Below are positions 1 to 9,370 of a DNA stretch of 64,000 nucleotides, piece by piece. Location: positions 124,001-188,000 of the forward strand of contig NZ_OPYL01000003.1 of NCBI RefSeq assembly GCF_900343125.1, read 5' to 3'. The stretch's first letter is position 1, and every line of letters begins with the position of its first letter. Below the pieces are notes generated by a model, which was not told where the DNA came from, did no database searches, and saw only the letters and a list, made by a program, of their open reading frames with translations. A program made the position numbers and the translations under genes. The stretch is from Dysgonomonas sp. Marseille-P4361 (GTDB lineage: Bacteria; Bacteroidota; Bacteroidia; Bacteroidales; Dysgonomonadaceae).

Positions 1-192
1 CTGAATGCTCAGGGTGATCATTCTCAGGCTGTTTTGCATGCGATATCCTTGCGTGCTGATCTCAAGCTCAGAAAACAATGGTACCTCACCGCAATTGGGT
101 ACAACTACACAAGGGATACAAACTATCGGTACTTTGACAATGTATTTTCCACCACTTCCGAAGGAAGGCTTATGCTAACCTATAAGTTCTAA
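1..192 (+). CDS. Outer-membrane beta-barrel protein, C-terminal end (partial)
   Basis: Frame 1 is open from the window edge to TAA at 190-192 and gives the last 63 residues of a protein. The end alternates aromatic and polar residues (WYLTAIGYNYTRDTNYRYF, then GRLMLTYKF) and finishes on phenylalanine, the usual terminal-strand signature recognised by the BAM complex. The family cannot be named from this fragment. No strong terminator follows; a weak GGGGA/TCCCC hairpin lies just after the stop before the convergent transporter gene. Confidence 0.6.
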   Translation: MNAQGDHSQAVLHAISLRADLKLRKQWYLTAIGYNYTRDTNYRYFDNVFSTTSEGRLMLTYKF

Positions 193-244
193 AAAAGAAA
201 GGGGACAACAAAAGTCATCCCCACATTTATAAGCTATCGATTTT

Positions 245-1954
245 CTACTCCTGTTCTTGAATCTCAGCGAGAATTTCTTTTGTTCTGGCAAGAGCAATAT
301 TGATATTGTCACAAATATTCTTCTCTCCAATCATTTCCGGAATAGATGATTTTTCTATCATTGCATGAACTTTAGGTCTTACTCCCGAAAGAATTACATG
401 TATCTTATCTTTCGTAGATTTTTTACAAAGACTTTCCAAGTTATGTAAGCCGGTAGAATCAATAAAAGGCACCTTGCGAAGGCGGATAATACGAACAATA
501 GATTTATCCCCTATTTCACGCATACTCTCATCAAATTTATTCGCTATCCCGAAGAAGAATGGCCCATCTATCTCATATACCTCAACACCATCCGGAAGTT
601 CCAACACTTCATCATCTTGTGTATATTCACTCTCATCGGTCAGGTCTAATCTATTTTTGATGATTGACACATGGGTTACTTCATTTATACGTTTCATAAA
701 TAACACCACAGCAAGCAAGATTCCTACCTCGATTGCAATCGTCAGATCGAATATGACAGTCAAAAAAAAGGTTATCAACAAAACAGCTACATCCGATTTG
801 TCATTATTCAGCAAAGACTTGAATGTACGCCATTCACTCATATTGTATGCTACAATAACAAGTACACCGGCAAGACAAGCCATCGGTATATATTGAGCCA
901 AAGGCATAAACAGTAAAAGGATCAGAAGTAATACTACTGCGTGAATAATTCCGGCAACAGGCGTACGTCCTCCGTTATTAATATTCGTCATTGTACGCGC
1001 AATTGCACCCGTAGCAGGTATTCCTCCAAACAAAGGAGTTATAATATTTGCTACACCTTGAGCAATCAGCTCTGTATTTGAATTATGCTTTTCTCCTCCT
1101 ATCACACCATCTGCCACTGTCGCCGAAAGCAGAGACTCTATAGCTCCCAACATTGCTATTGTTATAGCCACTGGCATTAAATCTATTATTGCGGCCATAT
1201 TTATATCAGGAATCTCAGCATCTGGAAGCGCCGCATTTATTCTAAAACGATCTCCGATGGTATCAATAACAGTTATTCCCAGATAAGTCTTCATAAGATA
1301 AACAATAACAGTCACCAAAAGAATAGCAACAAGCGATCCGGGTATCTTCTTAACAAATCGAGGAGTTATGACGATAATAAATATACTCAGAAAACTCATC
1401 AAGGTATTCCACCAATTGACAGTATCGAAATGTTTGAAATAAAGCATCCACTTACCAATAAAATCGCCCGGAACTTTTTCTCCGCCGAAATTCAAGCCAA
1501 AAACATCAGCTATCTGTGTCGTAAAGATCGTCACAGCTATACCACTAGTGAAACCAACAATAATGGGATATGGGATAAAGGTTATTATTTTACCTAATTT
1601 GAAAACACCAAGCAGGACAAGCAATATTCCGGCTATGATTGTAGCAATCAGCAGTCCTTTGATTCCGTGTGTTTGCACTACACCATATACAATAACGATA
1701 AAAGCTCCTGTAGGCCCACCAATCTGAACGCGGCTACCTCCTAAAAAAGAAATTATAAAACCTGCAATTATAGCAGTTATAATACCCTGCTCAGGGGTAA
1801 CCCCTGAAGCAATACCAAAAGCTAAAGCAAGAGGAAGAGCAACAATACCAACAATAAGACCCGACATAAGGTCATTCATAAACTTATCCTTGGTATATGT
1901 TCGCAATGAAATAAATAATTGAGGAGTAAAATCCTTCAATAACTCTCTTTTCAT
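245..1954 (-). CDS. SulP-family inorganic anion transporter with STAS domain
   Basis: 569 residues, the usual SulP length. The first ~420 residues are a polytopic membrane domain with typical SulP stretches (SGLIVGIVALPLALAFGIA, then GGSRVQIGGPTGAF near residue 75). A cytoplasmic STAS domain follows at about 445-560, with the loop PFIDSTGLHNL that in anti-sigma-antagonist relatives carries the phosphorylatable Ser. Members exchange or import sulfate, bicarbonate or other anions across the inner membrane; the substrate cannot be read here and no carbonic anhydrase or sulfate-assimilation gene is adjacent. Single gene, divergent from rubrerythrin. Confidence 0.9.
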   Translation of the reverse strand: MKRELLKDFTPQLFISLRTYTKDKFMNDLMSGLIVGIVALPLALAFGIASGVTPEQGIITAIIAGFIISFLGGSRVQIGGPTGAFIVIVYGVVQTHGIKGLLIATIIAGILLVLLGVFKLGKIITFIPYPIIVGFTSGIAVTIFTTQIADVFGLNFGGEKVPGDFIGKWMLYFKHFDTVNWWNTLMSFLSIFIIVITPRFVKKIPGSLVAILLVTVIVYLMKTYLGITVIDTIGDRFRINAALPDAEIPDINMAAIIDLMPVAITIAMLGAIESLLSATVADGVIGGEKHNSNTELIAQGVANIITPLFGGIPATGAIARTMTNINNGGRTPVAGIIHAVVLLLILLLFMPLAQYIPMACLAGVLVIVAYNMSEWRTFKSLLNNDKSDVAVLLITFFLTVIFDLTIAIEVGILLAVVLFMKRINEVTHVSIIKNRLDLTDESEYTQDDEVLELPDGVEVYEIDGPFFFGIANKFDESMREIGDKSIVRIIRLRKVPFIDSTGLHNLESLCKKSTKDKIHVILSGVRPKVHAMIEKSSIPEMIGEKNICDNINIALARTKEILAEIQEQE

Positions 1955-2343
1955 AATAAATAAAAACTATAAGAATAAAAGGGAATAAACTTTGTTTCGA
2001 ATAAAATATATAGGTAGTATCTATATACTTTAAATATTATCTATATCACAAATACCTAAGATACAACTATGTAACGAAAATAAGGCTTTTCATTGTTATA
2101 TATTTTTAAGACTACAAATGTAGTAAATGATTTGATATCTATTCTTTTTATGAGGAATAAACACTAAATTTGTACAAAATGAAATAAATAAACTATCATT
2201 AACGCGGTTGGCTATATTTTTAAGGAAAAAAGAATTGTATATGAATTTGCTTTATTCATACCTATCAATATGATCTGTAGAGAAGTTCTTATATAATCAT
2301 TTTACTTTAATTGTATGAGTCAACCAATAAACAAAACATCATC
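1955..2343. other. Divergent intergenic region between sulP-like gene and rubrerythrin
   Basis: 389 bases, very AT-rich, no credible ORF. A plus-strand TAnnTTTG match (TAAATTTG, 2165-2172) and a minus-strand match (TACATTTG on the minus strand, 2115-2122) could be the -7 elements of the two divergent genes, but neither has a TTG at the expected 19-21 bases upstream. The rubrerythrin leader would then be about 170 bases. Confidence 0.35.
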
Positions 2344-2922
2344 ATGGAAAAAAGTATTAAAGGAACTGAAACAGAAAAATGCCTTTTAAAGTCATTTGCT
2401 GGTGAATCTCAAGCTAGAATGCGTTACACAATGTTTGCTAGCACTGCAAAAAAAGAAGGCTACGAACAAATTGCAGCAATCTTTCTGGAAACTGCTGATC
2501 AAGAAAAAGAACACGCAAAACGTATGTTCAAATTCTTAGAAGGCGGAATGGTTGAAATTACAGCTTCTTACCCAGCTGGCAAAATAGGTACTACAGAAGA
2601 GAACCTGATTGAAGCAGCTGCTGGTGAGCACGAAGAATGGGCAGTTGACTACCCTATGTTTGCTGAAATTGCAGAAAAAGAAGGTTTCAAAGAAATCGCA
2701 GTAATGTATCGCATGATTGCTAAAGTAGAAAACATGCACGAAGATCGTTACAAAGCTTTATTAGCTCGTGTACAAAGCAATGGTGTATTCTCTCGCGAAG
2801 AAGCTATCGACTGGCAATGTCGTAACTGTGGATTCGTTATTAGCAGCAAAACAGCTCCTAAAACATGTCCTGCTTGTTTACACCCACAAGCATACTTCGA
2901 ACCACTAAAATGGAACTTCTAA
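2344..2922 (+). CDS. rbr: Rubrerythrin
   Basis: 192 residues starting at ATG 2344 (MEKSIKGTETEKC); an in-frame TTG 33 bases upstream is ignored. The N-terminal ferritin-like four-helix domain carries diiron ligands in ESQARMRY, DQEKEHAK and the later EHEEW and ENMHEDRY stretches. The C-terminus is a rubredoxin-like Fe(SCys)4 knuckle with two CxxC pairs (CRNCG near 167, CPACL near 181). Rubrerythrins reduce hydrogen peroxide to water in the cytoplasm of anaerobes using rubredoxin/NADH electrons. An OxyR gene 30 kb away in this window is a plausible regulator, though no OxyR site was identified upstream. Confidence 0.95.
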   Translation: MEKSIKGTETEKCLLKSFAGESQARMRYTMFASTAKKEGYEQIAAIFLETADQEKEHAKRMFKFLEGGMVEITASYPAGKIGTTEENLIEAAAGEHEEWAVDYPMFAEIAEKEGFKEIAVMYRMIAKVENMHEDRYKALLARVQSNGVFSREEAIDWQCRNCGFVISSKTAPKTCPACLHPQAYFEPLKWNF

Positions 2923-2940
2923 TAAGAAGATATCGAAACA

Positions 2941-2970
2941 AAAAAGACCACTAAAATAGTGGTCTTTTTT
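2941..2970. terminator. Bidirectional intrinsic terminator
   Basis: Inverted repeat AAAAAGACCACT / AGTGGTCTTTTTT with a short AT loop and a T-run on both strands, placed between the convergent rubrerythrin and FRG genes; it touches the last base of the FRG stop codon. Confidence 0.85.
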
Positions 2971-3770
2971 TATATACTCTTGCAAAGATCAAATACAGGA
3001 TCCTCATCAGGATATAGTAACTCTGTAGGAATACCATGAAAATCTTTCCCCCAAAAAGATTCTTTATTAGGAATTTCAAATTTTGCAATCAACCTATTGT
3101 TAAAATCCAATTCACTTTTAGCATCATAATTATCAGTTATACCGTCAGTCCCCACAAGATAGCCTTCCTGAAAATACGGACGTAATGCTGTAGGAGGGCA
3201 TATACTCAATAGTCGTACATTAACCAGATCATGTTCCGAATTTATACTGATACGATTGGTCAAGTAAGGTAGTCCGAAAATAAATACATAACCTTTGTCG
3301 GATGTGTTTTTATAAAAAGAAAAAGAACAAGCTACGCGGAGTGAATGCGTAAAGTCGATAAAAGGAGTTGGGCAAACTTCGTAGTGCTGAAGAATACTCC
3401 ATTGAATATACTCTCTTTTTTTTACTTCTTTATATCCTTCGATTCGAAGTTCTTCAAATTTCTTTACAAGAATTTTACTTTTCTCTTTTAATACAGTAAA
3501 TCTAGCAGTTAACTCTTTCTTCGAAAGATGGTCGCCCCTATACATAGTAGGATAAAAAGAAGACACTCCTGCTTTGTTTCTATAATCTTGCATCTGCCCT
3601 CTATAAAATAGCAGGTAGTCTTTATTCAAGAACGAAAGACGTGCAACATGCTCCACTAATTCACTGAAAGTAACTACTTTGAAAGCATCACTCTCTCCTA
3701 CCCTTTTCTCTCTGGGATTACCATAATAGTTAAATAATTCGGTAGTTAAAGCAGGTGTTATACGTCTCAT
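2970..3770 (-). CDS. FRG-domain protein
   Basis: 266 residues, soluble, no signal peptide. The FRG signature is clear: LLFYRGQ near residue 55, SSFYPTMYRGD near 70, then SILQHYEVCPTPFIDFTHSL near 125-145 with the conserved H and the D/S/L stretch seen in the family. FRG domains occur alone or fused in many mobile and defence-related proteins; their biochemical activity is not established to my knowledge. Only 13 bases separate it from the upstream RNase H gene on the same strand, so the two are probably cotranscribed with this gene second. Confidence 0.75.
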   Translation of the reverse strand: MRRITPALTTELFNYYGNPREKRVGESDAFKVVTFSELVEHVARLSFLNKDYLLFYRGQMQDYRNKAGVSSFYPTMYRGDHLSKKELTARFTVLKEKSKILVKKFEELRIEGYKEVKKREYIQWSILQHYEVCPTPFIDFTHSLRVACSFSFYKNTSDKGYVFIFGLPYLTNRISINSEHDLVNVRLLSICPPTALRPYFQEGYLVGTDGITDNYDAKSELDFNNRLIAKFEIPNKESFWGKDFHGIPTELLYPDEDPVFDLCKSI

Positions 3771-3783
3771 AGTGATTTAGTTT

Positions 3784-4425
3784 TTATTTCCGACCAAAAT
3801 CGGCAGGAATTTCTCCCCATTTATCAGTCTCCCATTTTATTATCTGAGTTGTATAAGTATTTTCACGAAGCCACTTTTCGGCACGTTCGATCATATAGAA
3901 CAACGATTCGTTTTCAGGTACACGTTCAAGCTTGGTCTTGCATTTTTTATCTTTCACCCATTTTATAGCATTTGCACTATCAGAATAAATCGGGATATTA
4001 TAATTCTTTTGTTTCAACAGTGCTAATCCATGAACCAGAGCCAGAAACTCTCCTATATTATTTGTCCCTTGCTCATAAGGACCTTGATGAAAGATCTGTT
4101 CTCCTGTTTTGACATAAACTCCTCGATATTCCATCAAACCCGGATTACCGCTACATGCAGCATCTACAGAGAGACTATCTTTTATTATTTCTGGTATAGT
4201 ATGATAGGATATTTTCTTTTTCTCTGCATTTTTTCCTACATATAGCCAAGGACTTTCATTATAGGCCTTCTCTGCAGCTTCCTTCGACGGAAATGACTTG
4301 TATATAGCTCCTTCATAGCCTTCAACTTGTGCTTTAGCTTCGTTCCACGAAGAATAAACACCAGGTTTTACCCCATTCCATATTGTATAAAAATTCTTTT
4401 TTGCCACTTTTGTATCTTTATTCAA
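3784..4425 (-). CDS. rnhA: Ribonuclease HI with N-terminal viroplasmin (hybrid-binding) domain
   Basis: 213 residues. Residues 10-55 are a caulimovirus viroplasmin/hybrid-binding domain (FYTIWNGVKPGVYSSWNEA, then the GAIYKSF repeat half). The RNase H fold follows, with the acidic catalytic set visible: D in SVDAACSGNPG, E in NNIGEFLALVHGL, D in PIYSDSANAIKW and a late D in IPADFGRK. It cleaves RNA in RNA:DNA hybrids in the cytoplasm. This eukaryote/Bacteroidota-type RNase H1 layout is common in the phylum. Forms a likely two-gene operon with the FRG gene downstream. Confidence 0.9.
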   Translation of the reverse strand: MNKDTKVAKKNFYTIWNGVKPGVYSSWNEAKAQVEGYEGAIYKSFPSKEAAEKAYNESPWLYVGKNAEKKKISYHTIPEIIKDSLSVDAACSGNPGLMEYRGVYVKTGEQIFHQGPYEQGTNNIGEFLALVHGLALLKQKNYNIPIYSDSANAIKWVKDKKCKTKLERVPENESLFYMIERAEKWLRENTYTTQIIKWETDKWGEIPADFGRK

Positions 4426-4592
4426 CTACAAATTAACTAATAAAGTGAGAATATTGAAAGTAAATAGAATCTATTATCTCACTCTTTAATTTATAAAAGA
4501 TTTTAACTTGAAAATTCCCTGTCTTACTTAAATGTTATTTAACAAAAAAAACATTGTTTATTAAATAATAAAATGCAATTTTGCATCACAGA

Positions 4593-4606
4593 TGAACGAT
4601 CGTTCA
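4593..4606. promoter_or_regulatory. Palindromic operator for the adjacent TetR regulator
   Basis: Perfect 14-bp palindrome TGAACGATCGTTCA, 22 bases before the TetR start codon. TGAACG-N2-CGTTCA is a common half-site arrangement for TetR/AcrR regulators, so autorepression is the simplest reading. The site is experimentally untested here. Confidence 0.7.
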
Positions 4607-4628
4607 CTTTTTTATAAAATAATAGAAA

Positions 4629-5243
4629 ATGAAATTCAGCAGAGAGTATATTCTAAAACGCGCTTTTGATGTATTTATGACTAAAGGCTATGACAGTACA
4701 TCTATATCTGTATTACAAGCAGAAATAGGGATGTCAAGAGGTGCTATGTATAGGTACTTCGAAAATAAAGATGATTTATTCAAAGCCGTTATTGACGAAT
4801 ACTTCTTTAAATCTTTCAATAAGATTCTCTCAACAATAGATAAGGAACTTACAACATTAGAGCTAATTGAATTAGTAAGCAAGAAACAAAAAATTCTATT
4901 CAGAGCTTTTGCTAAAGCCGGTGTCACTCATACTTTTTTCTTAAATTATACGGCATTGATGATTCAAGCTGCTAAACATTATCCTAATTTTGTATATCGT
5001 TATCGAATTATATACAACAAACTACTAGATAGCTGGAGAAAAGCATTAATACGCAGTATTGAGCTAGGAGAAGTAAGAAAAGATGTCAATATAGAAATAA
5101 TGAGTATCCTCTTCAATAATGTAAGTGTTAAAGAATCTTCGGAAAGGAATGAAGAGGAAATACATTTTCCTATTAAAATAAAACGAGATTTAGATAAGAG
5201 AGAGGAAGTTATGAGATACTTGTACGAATTAATAAAAGTTTAG
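4629..5243 (+). CDS. TetR/AcrR-family transcriptional regulator
   Basis: 204 residues. The N-terminal helix-turn-helix is canonical (ILKRAFDVFMTKGYDSTSI, then EIGMSRGAMYRYFENKDDLF at about 30-50). The C-terminal ligand domain is helical and diverged. A perfect operator-like palindrome lies just upstream. The next gene on the same strand, an outer-membrane phospholipase 130 bases downstream, is the only plausible neighbouring target; no efflux pump is adjacent. Ligand unknown. Confidence 0.88.
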   Translation: MKFSREYILKRAFDVFMTKGYDSTSISVLQAEIGMSRGAMYRYFENKDDLFKAVIDEYFFKSFNKILSTIDKELTTLELIELVSKKQKILFRAFAKAGVTHTFFLNYTALMIQAAKHYPNFVYRYRIIYNKLLDSWRKALIRSIELGEVRKDVNIEIMSILFNNVSVKESSERNEEEIHFPIKIKRDLDKREEVMRYLYELIKV

Positions 5244-5373
5244 TTATAAAATAATATACTTAAAATTCTAAAAGTATAGCATCAGAAGAACAATATATTA
5301 ATAACATTGTTTGTTATTAATGAGGTTTAAGTCTTCATCACACCAGAAGTAGTAAATATTCAAATCAAATTAG

Positions 5374-6273
5374 ATGAAAAGAACAATCTTTGCACTCCTA
5401 CTCATTATTAGCTCTTCTCTTTTATTTGCTCAAGAAGATATCTTGTCTGTAGCTAGTGACAGCATGAAGCAAGAATATCAAAAGATGATGCAAGACCCTA
5501 ATATATTCAAGCCAAGACAGTTTGAAATATCAGAAGATGAATTATTAAGAATGGCGGATAAATTACCATCTTTTGCTGTGTACAAAGACACTTACTTTGT
5601 TTCGGGTATTCCTTTAAACGAAGAAATCACCAACGAATCGGCCGATGCTACATTCCAAATTAGCATCAGACAAAGATTAACAAAGAGTGTACTACCATTC
5701 AAGACTTTTGCTTATCTTACTTATACGCAAAAATCGTTTTGGGACATATATGCAGAATCAAGCCCTTTTAGGGATACAAACTATAACCCAGGTATAGGTT
5801 TAGGGAAGTACCTATTCTACAATAATAAGCTGGTAGGTGCAGCTTTTGCACAAATAAGACATGAATCTAATGGTCGTGATGGCGATGATTCTCGTAGTTG
5901 GAACTATTTAAGTCTGTCAATGAAGTATTATTTCAACACAAAGCTTAATATAGCAACTGAATTATGGGTTCCATATGTAGATGGGGGGAATAACAAAGAC
6001 CTATTAGACTACAAAGGGTTGGGATATATTTCTTTTAACTATATGAGTGACAAAAGCAAATGGTGGTTATCTGCTGATATAAATCCAAGAAGAGGCTTTT
6101 TTAATATAAATACGACACTTACTGCAGGGTTCAGGATATCGGAAAGATCTAACCAATACTTATTCGCCCGTTTCTATCAAGGGTATGGAGAGAGTTTACT
6201 GGATTACAACAAGTATACAATGAATGTACGTGTTGGTATCTGTATCAAGCCTGACTTTTATAACGTATTCTAA
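5374..6273 (+). CDS. pldA: Outer-membrane phospholipase A (OMPLA-like)
   Basis: 299 residues with a Sec signal peptide (MKRTIFALLLIISSSLLFAQ). The OMPLA active-site segment is present: QIRHESNGRDGDDSRSWN around 170-185, giving the His and Ser nucleophile of HxSNG plus the following RSWN. Flanking sequence alternates aromatic and polar residues as in a 12-strand barrel and the protein ends in a phenylalanine. The enzyme hydrolyses mislocalised phospholipids in the outer leaflet. It lies after the TetR gene with 130 bases between them. A terminator follows. Confidence 0.85.
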   Translation: MKRTIFALLLIISSSLLFAQEDILSVASDSMKQEYQKMMQDPNIFKPRQFEISEDELLRMADKLPSFAVYKDTYFVSGIPLNEEITNESADATFQISIRQRLTKSVLPFKTFAYLTYTQKSFWDIYAESSPFRDTNYNPGIGLGKYLFYNNKLVGAAFAQIRHESNGRDGDDSRSWNYLSLSMKYYFNTKLNIATELWVPYVDGGNNKDLLDYKGLGYISFNYMSDKSKWWLSADINPRRGFFNINTTLTAGFRISERSNQYLFARFYQGYGESLLDYNKYTMNVRVGICIKPDFYNVF

Positions 6274-6301
6274 AACACCAAATTAAGATAATATATTCAA
6301 G

Positions 6302-6336
6302 CACATTATCCAGATGAATAATGTGTTTTATTTTTT
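6302..6336 (+). terminator. Intrinsic terminator of the phospholipase gene
   Basis: CACATTAT (6302-6309) pairs with ATAATGTG (6318-6325), followed by TTTTATTTTTT on the plus strand. It overlaps the end of the convergent nuclease gene. Confidence 0.65.
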
Positions 6337-9219
6337 ACATATATTAGTAAATATACACCATCGGCAAGCCTCACCCGTAGCTGTTTGTACAAAAGGCTCC
6401 GACTCATTAAAAATTTCATCGAGACATTCATCGAAATATTCTTTAAACTCGTCTCTATAAAGAGAAAAATCAACAATACGCGTCTCGTCCCGTCCTTCTT
6501 TATGAATCACATCTGCATCAAATTTCTTAGAAAACAGATTACGCAAATAGTAGATACCCGGCTCTATAATTTTCCCCGGATTTTCTAATAGATAAAGATG
6601 TGAATACATAAATACCTGCATCACAGCTTTTGGACGATCCTTTAACTCCTTGTCGAAAAGATCTGTGATTTTATTAAATTGCAAGTCACCCCGTCCTGTT
6701 TTGTAATCGATAACGCGCGTATGCCCTTTAACCTCATCTACCCTATCGATGAATCCTTTCAGTGATACCCTTTTTCCAGAAGGAAGCTGATAGTCGGTCT
6801 TCAACCTTTTCTCTGAGTCTACATAGATAAACGGAGTCTGTTTTCTATCCGTCTGCAACACTTGCTTGACATATTTACGTACAACCTCACTTGCCAAGTA
6901 ATTCTGACCTGTAAGTCTCTTTACCTTATCAGTCTTGAAATAGTTCTCTGCAAAAGATCGTTCAATAGTCGTTGTCAACAATTTCTCATCATTCGCTATC
7001 GTGTGTAAAAGATCGGCCGTGACCAGTTTCCCTTTCAGTGGCTCATATAACCATTCCATTACAGCATGAAAAATAGTTCCGAAAGTGCTTGCCTCAATAG
7101 ATTCGGCTATCTCATCTTCCTCGCTCATTCCCTCCACTACGGAGAAATAAAATTGCAGAGGACAATTGAGATAGGTATTTATAGCACTTGCTGACAAGCT
7201 TTTCTCTCCACTTGCCAAGAAAGCAGACAACTTTTGCATTATCTGCGGTGTCTTATTTACGGTGATAGACATACTCTCCGATGACGATATCTTATATGTA
7301 GTCAGTTTTTCCGAAACATCAAAAGTATCTGGATACAGATGTTTAATCTGGTTATAATAACGGCTCACTTCTCCCGACTGTAGTCCTTCGGTACGTGTAT
7401 CATACAAGAGATAGATACGTTTAGCCCGATTTATCATCCGATAGAAGTGATAAGCGAATATACTATCCTGATGTTCGTATGTAGGCAATTCAAACCCTTT
7501 ACGCAAGTTGTAAGGGATGAAGGAGCTTGTTGCACGCTTCATAGGGAAGATGCCTTCGTTCATAGATAAGATTATCAGATTCTCGAAATCCAAGGCACGT
7601 GTTTCCAATACTCCCATAATCTGCAAACCGGATAAGGGTTCGCCATGAAAAGGGACACTTATACCTACTATCAGCTTTTTCAAAAGCTTGAAATAAGTCT
7701 CTATCGACATATCGGGTGCATAAGAGGTAAAAGCCTCTTCCATCTTATTCATCGTTTTATAATATTCAACAATGAACTCGCCTTCTATGTCTATTGATCT
7801 TACATTATCTTCTTTCTCCTCGTCCTCATTTTTCTCTTTACTTATCAGAAGCGACCTCAGACCTGACAATATATTTCGGATATAATCGGGCACTTGTGTC
7901 CAGTCATTCAACGGGATAAAAATCAGTTTAAAAATATCGTTCGTCTGAAGTTCTGATGCAGAAACAGTTGTCTTGTTATATTGCAAAATCATCTGCTTCA
8001 GCCGTTTTGCATCCTCTCCGACAGTGGATGTTATATACCGATGGTTCAGAATAGCCATAACTGGTTTGTAGTAAAACCCTGCATAATTTTCAGACTTTCT
8101 TACATTTCGCTGCAACTCGAAAACATGCTCCATCAATCCCGCAATAGAACTATTCGACAGATTGTAACCCATTGTTACATTGATCTTATCTATCTCCTCC
8201 GGAATAGAGTACAATGTCGGCAGAAGCAGATTCTCGTCAGGAAGTACCAATGCAGTATTCATTGCCTGAGACGATGACTGTATCTGTTTGTCAGCTACAA
8301 GAGACTGTAAGATAGTATAAGCATATTTCGCCTGACCAACTGCTGACGGAATGCCTATAATCTCCAGTTTTGGTTTCTCCATACTTAACTCTTCAGGTTG
8401 TAGAGACAGTTGTGAAGGAAATTGCACTTTATTTTTATCGATGAAGAACGAAGCCTTATTCTGAGGATCTTTCACTAGAGGAGATGAATAATCCCAATAG
8501 AAATCAGCTATCTTTCTTTTATGTAAATATTTCAACAAAGTTTCTTCCGACTTAGTATGCCCATTTAGCCCTACAAAAACAATCTTTTCGAAAGGTAATT
8601 TATAGTCAACATCTTTAGATACTCTATCTATCACATCCCTGAATATCATTCCCTCGTATGCTTTCCCTTGGGTACTGAGTTTCTCTCTTAACAAAGAATA
8701 AAGCTGAAAAAGAACTTCCCACATTTCGAGGAAATCTTTCTTTTTTTCATTTTCCCCTATTGGTAAAAAGCTACTCCAGAATCGTCTGATAGCCTCAATC
8801 TGCGTTTCGGTGAAATAGCTGAACCCTGCATCTATTTCTTTCAGGTCGTGTATATTACGAAATAGCTGTTGTGCATCAACTAAGTATTTATCCACATCAT
8901 CGAAGTCGTTCAGTAGCATTTCTCCCCAATACAAGAACTCATCGAAAGACTCAGTTGTACCGCTGATTTTCTTATAAATATCAAACAATAAAAACAGCAT
9001 CTCGATGCGATCCGCTTTTTTATATGGGCTCAATCGTTCGAAAAGATCTGTAACAGTCAGTATTTCGGGCGAGAATATCGGTTTATTGGCTATTTGCGAC
9101 AGATAGTGCTGAAAGAAGATACCTGCTCTCCTATTCGGAAAAACAAATGTATAATTACTAACTTCTTGCCCGTATGCCTTATAATAAGCCTGAGCCACAT
9201 TGTACAAAAAAGGAATCAT
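6328..9219 (-). CDS. AddB-like PD-(D/E)XK nuclease family protein
   Basis: 963 residues from ATG at 9219 (MIPFLYNVAQAYYKAYG); an in-frame TTG 36 bases further upstream is rejected because a TAAATTTG -7 promoter element (9253-9260, minus strand) overlaps it. The C-terminal third is a RecB-type nuclease (RVIDYKTGRGDLQ with the catalytic D and K). An AddB-style iron-sulfur cluster is suggested by a lone Cys in TYLNCPLQFYF near 690 and the closing CRWCIFTNICKK. The N-terminal part resembles an inactivated helicase (FPNRRAGIFF in place of a Walker A). It is probably the AddB half of an AddAB recombination nuclease, but no AddA helicase gene is adjacent. Confidence 0.8.
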   Translation of the reverse strand: MIPFLYNVAQAYYKAYGQEVSNYTFVFPNRRAGIFFQHYLSQIANKPIFSPEILTVTDLFERLSPYKKADRIEMLFLLFDIYKKISGTTESFDEFLYWGEMLLNDFDDVDKYLVDAQQLFRNIHDLKEIDAGFSYFTETQIEAIRRFWSSFLPIGENEKKKDFLEMWEVLFQLYSLLREKLSTQGKAYEGMIFRDVIDRVSKDVDYKLPFEKIVFVGLNGHTKSEETLLKYLHKRKIADFYWDYSSPLVKDPQNKASFFIDKNKVQFPSQLSLQPEELSMEKPKLEIIGIPSAVGQAKYAYTILQSLVADKQIQSSSQAMNTALVLPDENLLLPTLYSIPEEIDKINVTMGYNLSNSSIAGLMEHVFELQRNVRKSENYAGFYYKPVMAILNHRYITSTVGEDAKRLKQMILQYNKTTVSASELQTNDIFKLIFIPLNDWTQVPDYIRNILSGLRSLLISKEKNEDEEKEDNVRSIDIEGEFIVEYYKTMNKMEEAFTSYAPDMSIETYFKLLKKLIVGISVPFHGEPLSGLQIMGVLETRALDFENLIILSMNEGIFPMKRATSSFIPYNLRKGFELPTYEHQDSIFAYHFYRMINRAKRIYLLYDTRTEGLQSGEVSRYYNQIKHLYPDTFDVSEKLTTYKISSSESMSITVNKTPQIMQKLSAFLASGEKSLSASAINTYLNCPLQFYFSVVEGMSEEDEIAESIEASTFGTIFHAVMEWLYEPLKGKLVTADLLHTIANDEKLLTTTIERSFAENYFKTDKVKRLTGQNYLASEVVRKYVKQVLQTDRKQTPFIYVDSEKRLKTDYQLPSGKRVSLKGFIDRVDEVKGHTRVIDYKTGRGDLQFNKITDLFDKELKDRPKAVMQVFMYSHLYLLENPGKIIEPGIYYLRNLFSKKFDADVIHKEGRDETRIVDFSLYRDEFKEYFDECLDEIFNESEPFVQTATGEACRWCIFTNICKK

Positions 9220-9338
9220 CTTCGATTGAGCTATTTTAAGTGATGCTTGATGCAAATTTAGTAATTAAAAATTCTTTCTCTCTCAAATTATATACGAACT
9301 TAAATCTGTATCAGGATTAGCAAAACAAATTTTACTTA

Positions 9339-9346
9339 TATCTTTG
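9339..9346 (+). promoter_or_regulatory. Candidate -7 promoter element of the FAD oxidase gene
   Basis: TATCTTTG matches TAnnTTTG. Transcription would start about where the first ATG (9353) lies, which argues for the next ATG at 9371 as the true start. No TTG at ideal spacing. Confidence 0.45.
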
Positions 9347-9370
9347 TAGATTATGCAAAATAAAAATATC

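Noticed and set aside
474-896. Antisense protein-coding frame inside the SulP gene
   Set aside because: Low-complexity shadow of a well-defined transporter gene; no start context or family resemblance.
2311-2343. Upstream TTG start for rubrerythrin
   Set aside because: The ATG at 2344 gives the standard rubrerythrin N-terminus.
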